A stretch of 41,181 nucleotides of DNA, from positions 1 through 41,181 of the forward strand of contig NZ_MSIT01000018.1 in the NCBI RefSeq assembly GCF_002094885.1. The letters run 5' to 3'. The notes beneath the pieces were generated by a model. The model saw nothing but the letters and a program-made list of their open reading frames with translations, was not told the DNA's origin and made no database searches. The position numbers and the translations under genes are program-made. This stretch comes from Salibaculum halophilum. Its GTDB lineage: Bacteria; Pseudomonadota; Alphaproteobacteria; Rhodobacterales; Rhodobacteraceae. This document shows, piece after piece, positions 8,047-15,435 of this stretch (within the stretch, counting starts at the first letter, position 1; each line of letters begins with the position of its first letter).

Positions 8047-9149
8047 GAATGTCCAAAGCCCCGGACCGATCAAGGTGCTGCGAGCTGGAATGACCGCATG
8101 TTCGCCTCGGTAAGAGACAAGTTATGGCACTTGCGTGGATTGTAGGCGCTGCCTGGAATGACTGGCCCGACATACTTGTTGGCGGGTATCTGGCCCAGAA
8201 GCTCCGGCAACATCGGCACACCGACGACACTGCTCCCGAAGATGGATCGTTTCTGTGGATAGCTGACGCTCGTGGCGAAGGCAGCGAAGGTCCGCTTCCC
8301 GCCCCTCGTGTCGACGCACCGCGTCATTTACCGCCAGGCATGAATGTGTTGCGGGGGCGCTGGCTCCGAGCTTTCGCCACGCCCATCTGCAAAGACATCG
8401 AAGGACCGCAAGCTGCAGACGCAATCCGCTGTTAGGCTTCTTTTTTTAGTTTCGCTCAGCGGCATGGCGGAAGGCGGCGGCCCCGTGAAAGGATAAAGGC
8501 CCAAGAGGGACCCGCCCGCTTTTCACCCCAGCGCCTCGCACCTTCACGGCAGCACGCACCGCACGCCGCATCAACCCCGACATCGCCCGCACCGCCGTGC
8601 CAAGGGCCGCACCGCGTTTCGATATAGCAGCCGCATTCCCCAGCCTCACCCGCCGCCCCCAGCGGCGCGCCGCCCCGCATTTCCATATCGTTTCCGCTGG
8701 ACGCGCTGAGCGGGGCGAGGAATGCGGCTGCGGTGTCTGGCAGCCCGGCGCCCAGCCGATCGCCCCTGCGGCCCTCTTGCGCCCGCTCCTACCCTCCTGC
8801 GGGCTGCCCTGCCCACCCTGGCACCGGGGCGTGCGGTCGAGGGTCCTTTCCTTGATTCCTGATCTTGCACGGGGCCGCCGCGCCGCGCGATATTTCAAAT
8901 TCGGAATGTGTAAATCGGCTTGGATTGCTGACCAGATGCCGCACCTGCAACCGCTCGCCACCGGCCCGCACTCAGCCCACCGCAACCCCGGTTGAGGCCC
9001 TCGCCCAGCGCCTGAGTCTCAAACCGCCGCATTGAGACCAATGCAAAGTGTCCTCCATGAGGCCCCCAGCGCCACCAATCCGCCCACAGCGCCATCTGCA
9101 TCGCACCTTCACGCCCCACGCAAACTGCCGTTTTCGTTGGCTGAATTTT
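8047..9149. other. Gene-free region between dctM and the integrated element
   Basis: About 1.1 kb in which no open frame on either strand gives a recognisable protein. The possible ORFs are Arg/Pro/Ala-rich, lack ribosome sites and look like shadows of high GC. The first 350 bases have mixed composition. The stretch 8460-8870 is very GC-rich and holds the strong inverted repeats listed next. The last part (about 9000-9149) should have been the sequence downstream of tRNA-Thr before the element integrated. Confidence 0.5.
8627..8808. other. Nested inverted repeats, candidate structured RNA or DNA element
   Basis: A 13-bp perfect inverted repeat (GCAGCCGCATTCC 8627-8639, GGAATGCGGCTGC 8719-8731) encloses two further stems: CGCCGC-CCCCA-GCGGCG (8651-8667) and CGCCCCGC (8671-8678) with GCGGGGCG (8710-8717). 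Together these would fold as a three-way junction. A separate 9-bp stem (GGCAGCCCG 8739-8747, CGGGCTGCC 8800-8808) follows. There is no coding signal. GC-rich DNA makes short stems common, but a 13-bp pair with an adjoining 8-bp pair is unusual. Strand and function are unknown. Confidence 0.4.
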
Positions 9150-9197
9150 TGGTGCCCCCAGAGAGACTCGAACTCCCGACCCACTGATTACAAATCA
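9150..9197. repeat. Left attachment site, 48-bp copy of the tRNA-Thr 3' end
   Basis: This is identical over 48 bases to 18966-19013, running from the encoded CCA end of the tRNA to the 3' side of the anticodon loop. The match breaks on both sides (T versus G at the outer edge, AATTCTGG versus GTTGCTC inside). On its own this copy is only a partial tRNA and should not be annotated as a tRNA gene. Confidence 0.92.
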
Positions 9198-9300
9198 AAT
9201 TCTGGCGTCAAACGCAGCCTAGCAATGCAAAACTATCTACACAGAAAAACCTGATACATCCCAAGACTTTCCTTGCAATGTTATGCCTTGTTGCTAACTT

Positions 9301-9347
9301 GGGGTAACGGTGGAAATCACCGAAATCCGTTACCCTAGTGTTACCCC
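9301..9347. promoter_or_regulatory. Probable integrase arm-binding sites, left end
   Basis: Three copies of the octamer GTTACCCC or a one-base variant cluster just before the integrase gene: GGGGTAAC at 9301-9308 (inverted), GTTACCCT at 9329-9336 and GTTACCCC at 9340-9347. The same octamer occurs twice at the other end of the element. Tyrosine integrases with an N-terminal arm-binding domain bind repeats near both attachment sites, so this is the simplest reading. The sites also overlap the likely integrase promoter and could mediate autoregulation. Confidence 0.5.
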
Positions 9348-9363
9348 AAAGGACAAACTGATT

Positions 9364-10617
9364 ATGGCAAGGGCACTCACGACCAAGGCGGTTGAAGCCG
9401 TCAAACCCGACACCAGCCGCTGCGAAATCCCCGACCCCGCGCTTGCCGGGCTGTATCTCGTGGTGCAGCCGAGCGGGGCCAAATCCTGGGCGTTGCGATA
9501 CCGCTACGCTGGCAAGCCGAAGAAGCTGACATTGGGCAAGTGGCCGATCATGGGGGTTGCTGCCGCGCGCACCGCCGCGACCGAGGCGATCGAGGCGGTG
9601 GAACATGGCAACGACCCCGGCGCGGCCAAGAAGAAGGCCAAGGCCGAGCGGATCGAGGCGCAGCAATCGGAGCGCGACAAGGTCAAGACGCTGGTGGACC
9701 AATACTCCCAGCGGCACCTGTCCGGGTTGCGATCCGGCGGCGAGGTAAAGCGGCGCTTGGAAGCCGAGTTTCTGCCCGCTTACGGCGATCACGACATTCA
9801 CGAAATCACCAAGCGAGACATTCGCGATCTACTGGACGCGATTGCGGACTCGGGCAGGATCACCACGGCAAACCGGATGCGCCTCTATCTGTCCGGTTTC
9901 TTCAACTGGTGCCTTGACCGCGACGTGATCGAGGTATCCCCGGCGCAGGGCGTGAAGCCGGTGGCCAAGGAAAAGAGCCGCGACCGCGTTCTGAGCGACG
10001 ACGAAATCCGCTGGTTCTGGCGCGCCTGCGATGATCTGGGCTTTCCTTGGGGGCCTTTCGGGCAAACCCTTCTGCTGACCGGCCAGCGGCTTGGCGAGGT
10101 TGCCGGGATGACCGACGCGGAAATCAGCGGCGACACATGGAACATGCCACCAGAGCGGACGAAAAACGGGCGCGCCCATGCCGTGCCATTGTCAGAGGCC
10201 GCGCGCCGCGTTCTGGCGGGCGTGGAGCGCGTCGAGAGCCGCGCCGGGTATATATACACCACGACAGGACAAAGCCCTGTCAGCGGCTATCACAAGGGCC
10301 GAAATCACATTGCCGAACGCATGGCCGAGATTGCCAGCAAGGAAACGGGCGAGCCGGTGGAAATCCCGCACTGGACCTTCCACGACCTGCGCCGGACCTG
10401 CGCAACGGGCATGGCGCGGCTTGGCATCCCGGTGCGCGTCACCGAGGCGGTGCTGAATCACGTCTCAGGCACCGGCGGCGGGATCGTGGCCGTGTATCAG
10501 AGGCACGACTATGCCGACGAAAAGCGGGCCGCGCTGGACGCTTGGGCGCGGCTGGTGGCCGATCTGGTGGAAGGCCGGGCAGATAACGTGGTGCAGATCG
10601 AGGGGGTGGCGGGATGA
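9364..10617 (+). CDS. int: P4-type tyrosine integrase
   Basis: A 417-residue site-specific recombinase that inserts and excises the element at tRNA-Thr. The N-terminal 90 residues are the arm-binding domain of P4-like integrases (LTTKAVEAVKPD, LYLVVQPSGAKSWALRYRY, KLTLGKWP). A core-binding SAM-like domain spans about 100-200. The catalytic domain follows with R242 (TGQRLGEV), H340 and R343 (HDLRRT), H366 (LNHVSG) and nucleophile Y378 (VAVYQRHDY), so all key residues are present. The ATG at 9364 is chosen because the arm domain starts there and AAAGGA lies upstream; an earlier GTG at 9310 would run through the repeated sites. It overlaps the next gene by ATGA. Confidence 0.95.
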   Translation: MARALTTKAVEAVKPDTSRCEIPDPALAGLYLVVQPSGAKSWALRYRYAGKPKKLTLGKWPIMGVAAARTAATEAIEAVEHGNDPGAAKKKAKAERIEAQQSERDKVKTLVDQYSQRHLSGLRSGGEVKRRLEAEFLPAYGDHDIHEITKRDIRDLLDAIADSGRITTANRMRLYLSGFFNWCLDRDVIEVSPAQGVKPVAKEKSRDRVLSDDEIRWFWRACDDLGFPWGPFGQTLLLTGQRLGEVAGMTDAEISGDTWNMPPERTKNGRAHAVPLSEAARRVLAGVERVESRAGYIYTTTGQSPVSGYHKGRNHIAERMAEIASKETGEPVEIPHWTFHDLRRTCATGMARLGIPVRVTEAVLNHVSGTGGGIVAVYQRHDYADEKRAALDAWARLVADLVEGRADNVVQIEGVAG

Positions 10618-11360
10618 AGCGCGAGCGCTGGATCATTGCCTCGGATGCGCTTGGGACGGTCGGGAGAGACGTTTGGCACCCTGAGACCCCGGAAGAAACT
10701 GCTGAGGCTTGGGCTCGAACCTTGAATGCGAAGCCGAAAGGGTGGGGCATATTGGATGAGCTCTCCGAGATCCGATCCCTTGTCGATGCCGGCCTTCAGG
10801 GCATGGGCTGGCCAGCGTCTTGTGTGCGCCTGGCCGTATCCAAAGACAAAGCCGACTGGGGCGCCTTTGGTCAGGGCTGGCGCGTTATCGAGGGGCGCGA
10901 GGAAGTGGGGGACGGCGAAATGTTCCGCTGGTCTTTCATATGGATCGAAGATGCCGCACCTGCGCTGAGCGAGGCCTATTTCCTTGGAAAGATGGCTTTC
11001 TCGCTTCAGGCGATAGAGGACCATCTAGAAAAGGATGATCTGCTGACGGTGTTTCATCACTCAATGCGCCTTGGGCTATATCAGTCCGAAATTGACGTGC
11101 GGCGGATTGCGCTCAGCTATGCTGAAATGGGGCATAAATATTCAGTCAAATCTAACGAGGGCGCTGAAAAGCGGCGTGGTGATTTCGCGCCGCATACAAA
11201 ATCTGTTCTTTCCGAAATGGCGCGTTTGAGAGCAGAAGGATATTCCATTTCTGATGCATCGGCCTTCACTGCCAAGAGAGGGTTTGGTAAGAGCAAGGAG
11301 GCGAACCGGGCGCTATGGTATCGGCATTGCAAAAAGTTGCGACACACCCCTGATCGGTAA
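10614..11360 (+). CDS. Protein of unknown function, possible satellite cargo
   Basis: A 248-residue soluble protein starting inside the integrase stop (ATGA). I do not recognise a family. Visible features are a Trp-rich N-terminal half (RWIIASDALG, GWGILDELSEI, WGAFGQGWRVIEG, FRWSFIWIED), a helical middle (LSEAYFLGKMAFSLQAIEDHL) and a basic C-terminal part (SEMARLRAEGYSISDASAF ... ANRALWYRHCKKLR) that could be a helix-turn-helix. Its second half is clearly more AT-rich than the rest of the element (for example 11120-11240), suggesting separate acquisition. The slot next to the integrase often holds cargo or regulatory genes in P4-like satellites; any defence or interference role is inference only. 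Confidence 0.7.
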   Translation: MKRERWIIASDALGTVGRDVWHPETPEETAEAWARTLNAKPKGWGILDELSEIRSLVDAGLQGMGWPASCVRLAVSKDKADWGAFGQGWRVIEGREEVGDGEMFRWSFIWIEDAAPALSEAYFLGKMAFSLQAIEDHLEKDDLLTVFHHSMRLGLYQSEIDVRRIALSYAEMGHKYSVKSNEGAEKRRGDFAPHTKSVLSEMARLRAEGYSISDASAFTAKRGFGKSKEANRALWYRHCKKLRHTPDR

Positions 11361-11460
11361 CAGAACATAATTGCCAACGTTAGGCCAAGTCGTAACCGCC
11401 TTGGCCGCGAACACCCCGACAGAGGGAAGGCCAAGGCACAATCCAAAAGGAGCCTTGGCC

Positions 11461-11673
11461 ATGAACAGCACCCACGACACCTGCAACCCGCACCGCCGGA
11501 TACCGGCGGGCACGGTGCAGCAGATGTGCGGCGATATCTCTGCGATGACGCTGCACCGCTGGATCAACAACCCCGATCTGGACTTCCCCAAGCCGCAATA
11601 TATCGGACGCCGCCGCTACTGGCGCGAGGTCGATGTCGTCGCATGGCTGGAAGCGCGCGAGGTGGCGGCATGA
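11461..11673 (+). CDS. AlpA-like DNA-binding regulator
   Basis: A 70-residue protein of the AlpA/excisionase winged-helix type. The pattern IPAGTVQQMCGDISAMTLHRW is followed by DLDFPKPQYIGRRRYWREVDVVAWLE, the canonical strand-turn-strand and final helix of this family. Such proteins regulate integrase expression or act as excision factors in satellites. The ATG at 11461 is preceded by AAAGGAG (about 11447); an earlier in-frame ATG at 11371 would add 30 residues unlike the family. It overlaps the following gene by ATGA. Confidence 0.85.
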   Translation: MNSTHDTCNPHRRIPAGTVQQMCGDISAMTLHRWINNPDLDFPKPQYIGRRRYWREVDVVAWLEAREVAA

Positions 11674-11951
11674 CCAATGTCTTGAGGCACCAGCGCGAAG
11701 CCCACGAGGCGACCGACGACCGGCTGCTTGAACTTCGCGGCATTCTGGTCGCGGCGCAGCTTCTGACCGAAGAAAAGCGCGCGCACGTCACGGGAACGCC
11801 CGAGGCCGACGCCCTGCTTGTCATGCACAACCTGGCGCTTGCCAAGTTGGAAGAACTGGACCGCACGCGGACGGCGGAATGGGTTTCGCTTGGCGGTATC
11901 ACCGAAACGATGACGGCCGAGGAAATCGCCGCCGCGCGTGGCGAAAAGTGA
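11670..11951 (+). CDS. Small helical protein of unknown function
   Basis: A 93-residue protein translationally coupled to the AlpA-like gene. It is charged and mostly helical (HQREAHEATDDRLLELRGIL, EEKRAHVTGTPEADALLVMH, LAKLEELDRTRTAEWVSLGG), with no signal peptide or membrane segment and no family I recognise. Its position in the early cluster suggests a regulatory or replication-accessory role, but the sequence gives no direct support for that. Confidence 0.65.
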   Translation: MTNVLRHQREAHEATDDRLLELRGILVAAQLLTEEKRAHVTGTPEADALLVMHNLALAKLEELDRTRTAEWVSLGGITETMTAEEIAAARGEK

Positions 11952-11952
11952 A

Positions 11953-11977
11953 AACCCGCACCGGGGCGAACGGCGCG
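11953..11977 (+). terminator. Weak hairpin after the AlpA operon
   Basis: CCCGC and GCGGG flank the short spacer after the 93-residue gene and are followed by CTTTCG. The stem is only 5 bp and the T run is short, so it may be an attenuator or nothing. It lies between the AlpA pair and the primase cluster, where a transcription boundary would make sense. Confidence 0.25.
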
Positions 11978-12061
11978 GGCTTTCGAGATAGTCACAAAGC
12001 GGGACAGCTTTGGGGTATTCTAGCACCGCCGCTCGCCTCGGGCAAGTAGAGGAACGAGCAT

Positions 12062-12271
12062 ATGACTGAACTAGAAATCTATCCCGGATGGGACGATCAA
12101 CACGCCTTCATCGTGATGCAATGGGACGGGCACCGGGACAGCGGGCATTGCCTGCGCGGCTTCAATGACCGGGCCGACGCTATCGCCTTCGCGGAGGGCG
12201 TAGCCTGGGCGACAGGCTGGCGACTGGTGACGGCAGAAATCCTGCCCTTCGACCGGAGGGCCAGCGCATGA
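12062..12271 (+). CDS. Small protein of unknown function upstream of the primase
   Basis: A 69-residue acidic, Trp-rich protein (MTELEIYPGWDDQHAFIVMQ, AFAEGVAWATGWRLVTAEIL). It has a good ribosome site (AGAGGAACG) and shares an ATGA overlap with the primase gene, so the two are probably made together. It has no recognised domain. It begins a run of coupled genes, after a 110-base gap that may contain a promoter. Confidence 0.6.
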   Translation: MTELEIYPGWDDQHAFIVMQWDGHRDSGHCLRGFNDRADAIAFAEGVAWATGWRLVTAEILPFDRRASA

Positions 12272-13164
12272 CCGACGCCGCAACGATCACGAAAGACCTT
12301 GGGGGCAAGTGGCTGCGCCGCTATGGCACCGCGCCCTGCCCATGTTGCCAGCCGGAGCGGCGCAAGGGGCAGAACGCCCTCACCCTGGCCGATGGCCGCG
12401 ATGGCAAATTGCTCTTGAACTGCAAGAAAACCGGCTGCGACTTCGCGGATATTCTCGCGGCGGCGGGCATCCGATCCGGTGACTATCGCCCGCCCGATCC
12501 GGCGATCATCGCGCAGCGTGACCGCGAAGAACGCGCGCAGGCCGAGAAACGGGCACGACAGGCCGAGCGGTGCTGGCAAGAGTCATTGCCGATCGCTGAT
12601 ACCCTCGCGGAAACCTATCTGCGTGGGCGCGGAATCACCTGCGCCTTGCCTTCGACGCTGCGCTTTCATCCCGATTGCTGGCATGGACCGACTGCCAAGC
12701 GGCACCCGGCGCTGGTCGCAAGGATCGACGGGGCCGAGACTTTCGCGATCCACAGAACCTTCCTTCACCCGGACGGCACCGGCAAGGCCAGTCTCGACGG
12801 TGGCAACAAGTTGATGCTGGGCAGCACCGCAGGCGGCGCGGTGAGGCTCACAGAGGCGCAGGGGCCGCTTGTGGTGGCCGAGGGCATCGAGACCGGCCTG
12901 AGCCTCGCAAGCGGGCTGCTGGGCCACCCTGCGACGATCTGGGCCGCGCTTTCGACAAGCGGGATGCGCGGGCTGCGCCTGCCACCATCGCCGGGACGGT
13001 TGACCATCGCGACCGATGGCGACTCCGCCGGGGCCGATGCTGGCCGCGATCTGGCCGAGCGCGCGCATGGACTCGGCTGGCAGGTATCCATGTTGCCCGC
13101 GCCTCGGGGCCGCGACTGGAACGATATCCTAGCCGGAAAGGCGGTGGTGCATGACCTATGTTGA
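12268..13164 (+). CDS. Zinc-finger and Toprim DNA primase
   Basis: A 298-residue primase-like protein. The N-terminal region has a zinc-binding Cys set (PCPCCQPERRKGQ ... LLNCKKTGCDFADI, residues about 23-60), as in CHC2/P4-type primases. Next come a helical linker and a segment with CALPSTLRFHPDCWHG. The C-terminal Toprim domain carries the acidic motifs VVAEGIETGLSLA (near residue 205) and LTIATDGDSAGADAG (near 250), ending RGRDWNDILAG. It probably primes replication of the excised element together with the adjacent ATPase, with which it overlaps by 14 bases. The order primase then DUF3987 ATPase is typical of small alphaproteobacterial integrated elements. Confidence 0.88.
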   Translation: MTDAATITKDLGGKWLRRYGTAPCPCCQPERRKGQNALTLADGRDGKLLLNCKKTGCDFADILAAAGIRSGDYRPPDPAIIAQRDREERAQAEKRARQAERCWQESLPIADTLAETYLRGRGITCALPSTLRFHPDCWHGPTAKRHPALVARIDGAETFAIHRTFLHPDGTGKASLDGGNKLMLGSTAGGAVRLTEAQGPLVVAEGIETGLSLASGLLGHPATIWAALSTSGMRGLRLPPSPGRLTIATDGDSAGADAGRDLAERAHGLGWQVSMLPAPRGRDWNDILAGKAVVHDLC

Positions 13165-14626
13165 AGCAACGCCATTCACGCCCGAAGGCCCGACGCCCTT
13201 GATCCGCGACATGCCCGAGGCTGCGCCCTTTCCGGTAGCTGCGCTGGGGCCGCTGCGCGAACCGGCAGAGGCAATCGCCCGCGCGACCGAGGCACCCGTT
13301 GCCATGTGCGCGGCATCCGTCCTGGCATCGGCGGCACTGGCCGCGCAGGGGCATAGGGACGCGGAAACACTGAACGGCGCCGCGCCCGCAAGCCTGTTTC
13401 TGCTGACCGTGGCGGAGAGCGGCGAACGCAAGTCAACTGCCGACCGCCTCGCCATGCGGGGCGTGCGGGACTTCGAGGCCGATCTGCGCACCGACTACGA
13501 TATCGCGCGCGACCTTTGGCGCGATGCGCACGAGGTATGGAAGGCCACCCGCGCGAAGATCGTGGGGGACAAGAAAGCCGACAGCGCCGCAAAGCGGGCC
13601 GATCTGCAAGACCTGGGGCCGGAGCCGCCCGCGCCGCTGAAACCGCATATCGTGGCCAGCGCGCCGACCATCGAGGGGATCACCAAGCACTTGCCCGAAC
13701 TGCGCGCCAGCCTCGGGATCATGACAGAGGAAGGCGGCGCGCTGATCGGCGGGCACAGCATGAAGGCCGAGAACAAGTTGGCGACATGCGCCAGTTTCAG
13801 CGCCATGTGGGACGGATCACCGCTCGACAGGTGGCGCGCAGGCGATGGTGTGGAAAGCTACACCGGGCGGCGCTTTTCGGCACATATCCTTGTCCAGCCG
13901 GTCGCGGCGGAGGCGCTGCTGTCGGATCCGATGGCGAACGGGCAAGGGCTTCTCGCCCGCTTCCTGACGTGCCGCCCGGCCTCGCGGATCGGCACCCGAT
14001 TGCGCATGGAAAAGGACGCCGCCGCAGAGGCCGAGATTGCCAGCTTTGCCGCCCGCATCCGGTCGCTTCTGTCTCGCGATCTGCCCTTGGCGGATGACAA
14101 GCGCAACGAACTCGCGCCGCCGGTCCTGCCCTTAGCCGGAGACGCGCGGGACGTGCTGACCGCCTTTGCGCGGGACGTGGAAAAGGCGCAGGGGCCGGGC
14201 GGACCTTTCGAGGATGCGCGCGCCTTCGCCAGCAAGACCGCAGAGCACGCGGCCCGCCTCGCGGCGGTGCTGACCATCTACGCGGACCCGGACGCGGCGC
14301 AGGTGACGGGCGAGATGATGGCCGGGGCAATCGAGGTTGCGACCTTCTACGCGAACGAGGCTGCGCGCCTCGCGGATGCTGCAATCGTGCCGCCCGAGGT
14401 GGCCGACGCGGAACGGATGCGCCTTTGGCTGCTGGGATCATGGGGCGAACCGCATATCTCGGCGGGCATCGCCGCGCAGCGTGGACCGTTCAAGGTGACA
14501 GATCGCGCACGCAAGGCGCTGCAACGCCTACAGGCGCACGGCTGGCTGATCGAGGACAACGGCGCGGAGGTGGCAGGCAAGCCGCGCAAAGAAGCGTGGC
14601 GGATCGTGCGGGAGGCAGAGTCATGA
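13151..14626 (+). CDS. DUF3987 ATPase, probable replicative helicase
   Basis: A 491-residue protein of the DUF3987 group found beside primases in phages, satellites and plasmids. After a variable start (residues 1-50) a P-loop-like segment appears in LLTVAESGERKSTADRL (near residue 95). Further features are PTIEGITKHLPELRASLGIMT, a Ser-rich SCAS-like loop (KLATCASFSAMWDGSPLDRWRAG shortened here to its key residues CASFS and WDG), and a C-terminal winged-helix-like part (AQRGPFKVTDRARKALQRL). A role as helicase or origin-melting ATPase is inferred from family context. It overlaps the next gene by ATGA, continuing a tightly coupled replication operon. Confidence 0.82.
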   Translation: MTYVEATPFTPEGPTPLIRDMPEAAPFPVAALGPLREPAEAIARATEAPVAMCAASVLASAALAAQGHRDAETLNGAAPASLFLLTVAESGERKSTADRLAMRGVRDFEADLRTDYDIARDLWRDAHEVWKATRAKIVGDKKADSAAKRADLQDLGPEPPAPLKPHIVASAPTIEGITKHLPELRASLGIMTEEGGALIGGHSMKAENKLATCASFSAMWDGSPLDRWRAGDGVESYTGRRFSAHILVQPVAAEALLSDPMANGQGLLARFLTCRPASRIGTRLRMEKDAAAEAEIASFAARIRSLLSRDLPLADDKRNELAPPVLPLAGDARDVLTAFARDVEKAQGPGGPFEDARAFASKTAEHAARLAAVLTIYADPDAAQVTGEMMAGAIEVATFYANEAARLADAAIVPPEVADAERMRLWLLGSWGEPHISAGIAAQRGPFKVTDRARKALQRLQAHGWLIEDNGAEVAGKPRKEAWRIVREAES

Positions 14627-14949
14627 CTGGCTTTGCCTTCGACGCCAAGGCGGCGCTTGAACGCGCGCAGAACCGGCAAACCCGTCCTAACCTTCCTAAT
14701 CGTCCTAATCGGAGCGCGTCCGAAGGGGCAGGATTAGGAGGATTAGGAAGATTAGGAGCGGTGCGCGCTTCTGATCCTGAAGTGACACCCGACGATCCCG
14801 CCCGCGATCTGGACTTTCACGCAGCCCGCATCGCCGCGCTGGCAGACCCGGACGGGGTAGCGCGCACGCCCGAGGCGATTGCAGCCGTATGGGATCACGC
14901 CGAGGCGATGGCGGCGCTGAGGCAGGCCGGGGGCGCCTTCAAAGTTTGA
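14623..14949 (+). CDS. Small protein carrying an internal inverted repeat array
   Basis: A 108-residue protein coupled by ATGA to the DUF3987 gene. Residues about 20-45 are dictated by a DNA repeat: PNLPNRPNR on one side and GLGGLGRLG on the other. Each is encoded by three 9-bp units, and the two sets are inverted relative to each other. The remainder (DDPARDLDFHAARIAALADP, TPEAIAAVWDHAEAMAAL) is helical and unrecognised. The low-complexity Pro-Asn and Gly-Leu segments look like by-products of the DNA element, so the coding role may be secondary. Confidence 0.65.
   Translation: MTGFAFDAKAALERAQNRQTRPNLPNRPNRSASEGAGLGGLGRLGAVRASDPEVTPDDPARDLDFHAARIAALADPDGVARTPEAIAAVWDHAEAMAALRQAGGAFKV
14686..14757. 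repeat. Inverted array of 9-bp iterons, candidate replication origin
   Basis: Three tandem units lie at 14686-14694, 14695-14703 and 14704-14712 (CCTAACCTT, CCTAATCGT, CCTAATCGG). After an 18-base spacer, three oppositely oriented units lie at 14731-14739, 14740-14748 and 14749-14757 (GGATTAGGA, GGATTAGGA, AGATTAGGA). The arms 14686-14710 and 14732-14756 are complementary over 25 bases with two mismatches, so a long hairpin can form. The AT-richer units stand out from the GC-rich surroundings. Position directly after the primase and helicase genes suggests an origin. Confidence 0.6.
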
Positions 14950-15027
14950 GGCGACCAAACCGGAAATCGGCCGCCCCCCGAGATTTTCGCGCGTGCAAAT
15001 CCAAGACGAAACAGGAGACCGAGACCA

Positions 15028-15264
15028 ATGACCGAGACGACCGACGAAATCCGCGAGCACCTCTTCGACAAGCTGGCCGAGACGGCCGAGAGCATCCGGC
15101 AGGGCGGCGCGATGGATGACGAGCAACTCGCCGCCGCCTTCCTGGGCGTGGGCGTCACCGTATCGGCGCGGGCCTTCGGGCCGGTGCAGGCGGCGGAATG
15201 GTTGCGCGACATCGCAGACCAGATCGAGCGCCGCGATGAACGCTTGAGGGAGGCCGGCGAATGA
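15028..15264 (+). CDS. Small acidic helical protein of unknown function
   Basis: A 78-residue protein (MTETTDEIREHLFDKLAETA ... VQAAEWLRDIADQIERRDER) with a good ribosome site (ACAGGAG). It is predicted helical and acidic, with no membrane segment and no recognised family. It is the last small gene before the structural genes, and an ATGA overlap joins it to the short ORF at 15261. Confidence 0.6.
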   Translation: MTETTDEIREHLFDKLAETAESIRQGGAMDDEQLAAAFLGVGVTVSARAFGPVQAAEWLRDIADQIERRDERLREAGE

Positions 15265-15431
15265 GGTATTATTTCACCGTCCGGGGGCGCATGCACGACG
15301 CTGCGCGCCGGACCCGCGAAGGGCCGCACGCAAGACGCTGCCGCCTGCCGCGCCGGGACAGTCCCGAACCCGCACGCAAGACGCTGCGCGAACCCCTGAA
15401 CATTCAGACGCCCCGCTCGGGGCAACCGTAG
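15261..15431 (+). CDS. Short Arg-rich ORF before the capsid gene, possibly a remnant
   Basis: A 56-residue ORF (MRYYFTVRGRMHDAARRTRE ... TPRSGQP) starting in the stop of the preceding gene and ending just before the capsid ribosome site. It contains an 18-base direct repeat, and its residues look more like read-through of repeated DNA than a folded protein. In complete phages a head protease gene usually stands here. This could be a deletion scar or simply a leader. Confidence 0.3.
   Translation: MRYYFTVRGRMHDAARRTREGPHARRCRLPRRDSPEPARKTLREPLNIQTPRSGQP
15324..15387. repeat. 18-bp direct repeat upstream of the capsid gene
   Basis: CCGCACGCAAGACGCTGC occurs at 15324-15341 and again at 15370-15387, spaced 46 bases start to start. 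A partly similar sequence (GCACGACGCTGCGCG) lies at about 15293. Direct repeats at a place where phage genes appear to be missing could mark recombination or duplication; a regulatory role is equally possible. Confidence 0.55.
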
Positions 15432-15435
15432 GAGG
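15396..15435 (+). promoter_or_regulatory. Two small palindromes and a strong ribosome site before the capsid gene
   Basis: CTGAA-CA-TTCAG (15396-15407) and GCCCCG-CT-CGGGGC (15410-15423) lie immediately before GGAGG (15431-15435), which is 7 bases from the capsid ATG at 15443. The arrangement could insulate or control capsid translation. It also fixes the capsid start at 15443 rather than at the GTG on 15437. Confidence 0.35.

Noticed and set aside
8124-8435. 103-residue ORF after dctM, and a similar-length frame on the opposite strand
   Set aside because: No ribosome site, no domain and no plausible composition; both strands are open by chance.
8446-8985. 179-residue minus-strand ORF in the GC-rich region
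   Set aside because: Arg/Ala/Gly-rich text typical of a shadow frame in GC-rich DNA, and it crosses the strong inverted repeats. No recognisable motif.
9150-9197. A second tRNA-Thr gene at the left end of the element
   Set aside because: Only the 3' 48 bases match; the D arm and 5' acceptor strand are missing. It is the duplicated attachment site.
15324-15387. CRISPR-like array
   Set aside because: Only two 18-bp copies, inside an ORF, and no cas genes anywhere in the window.
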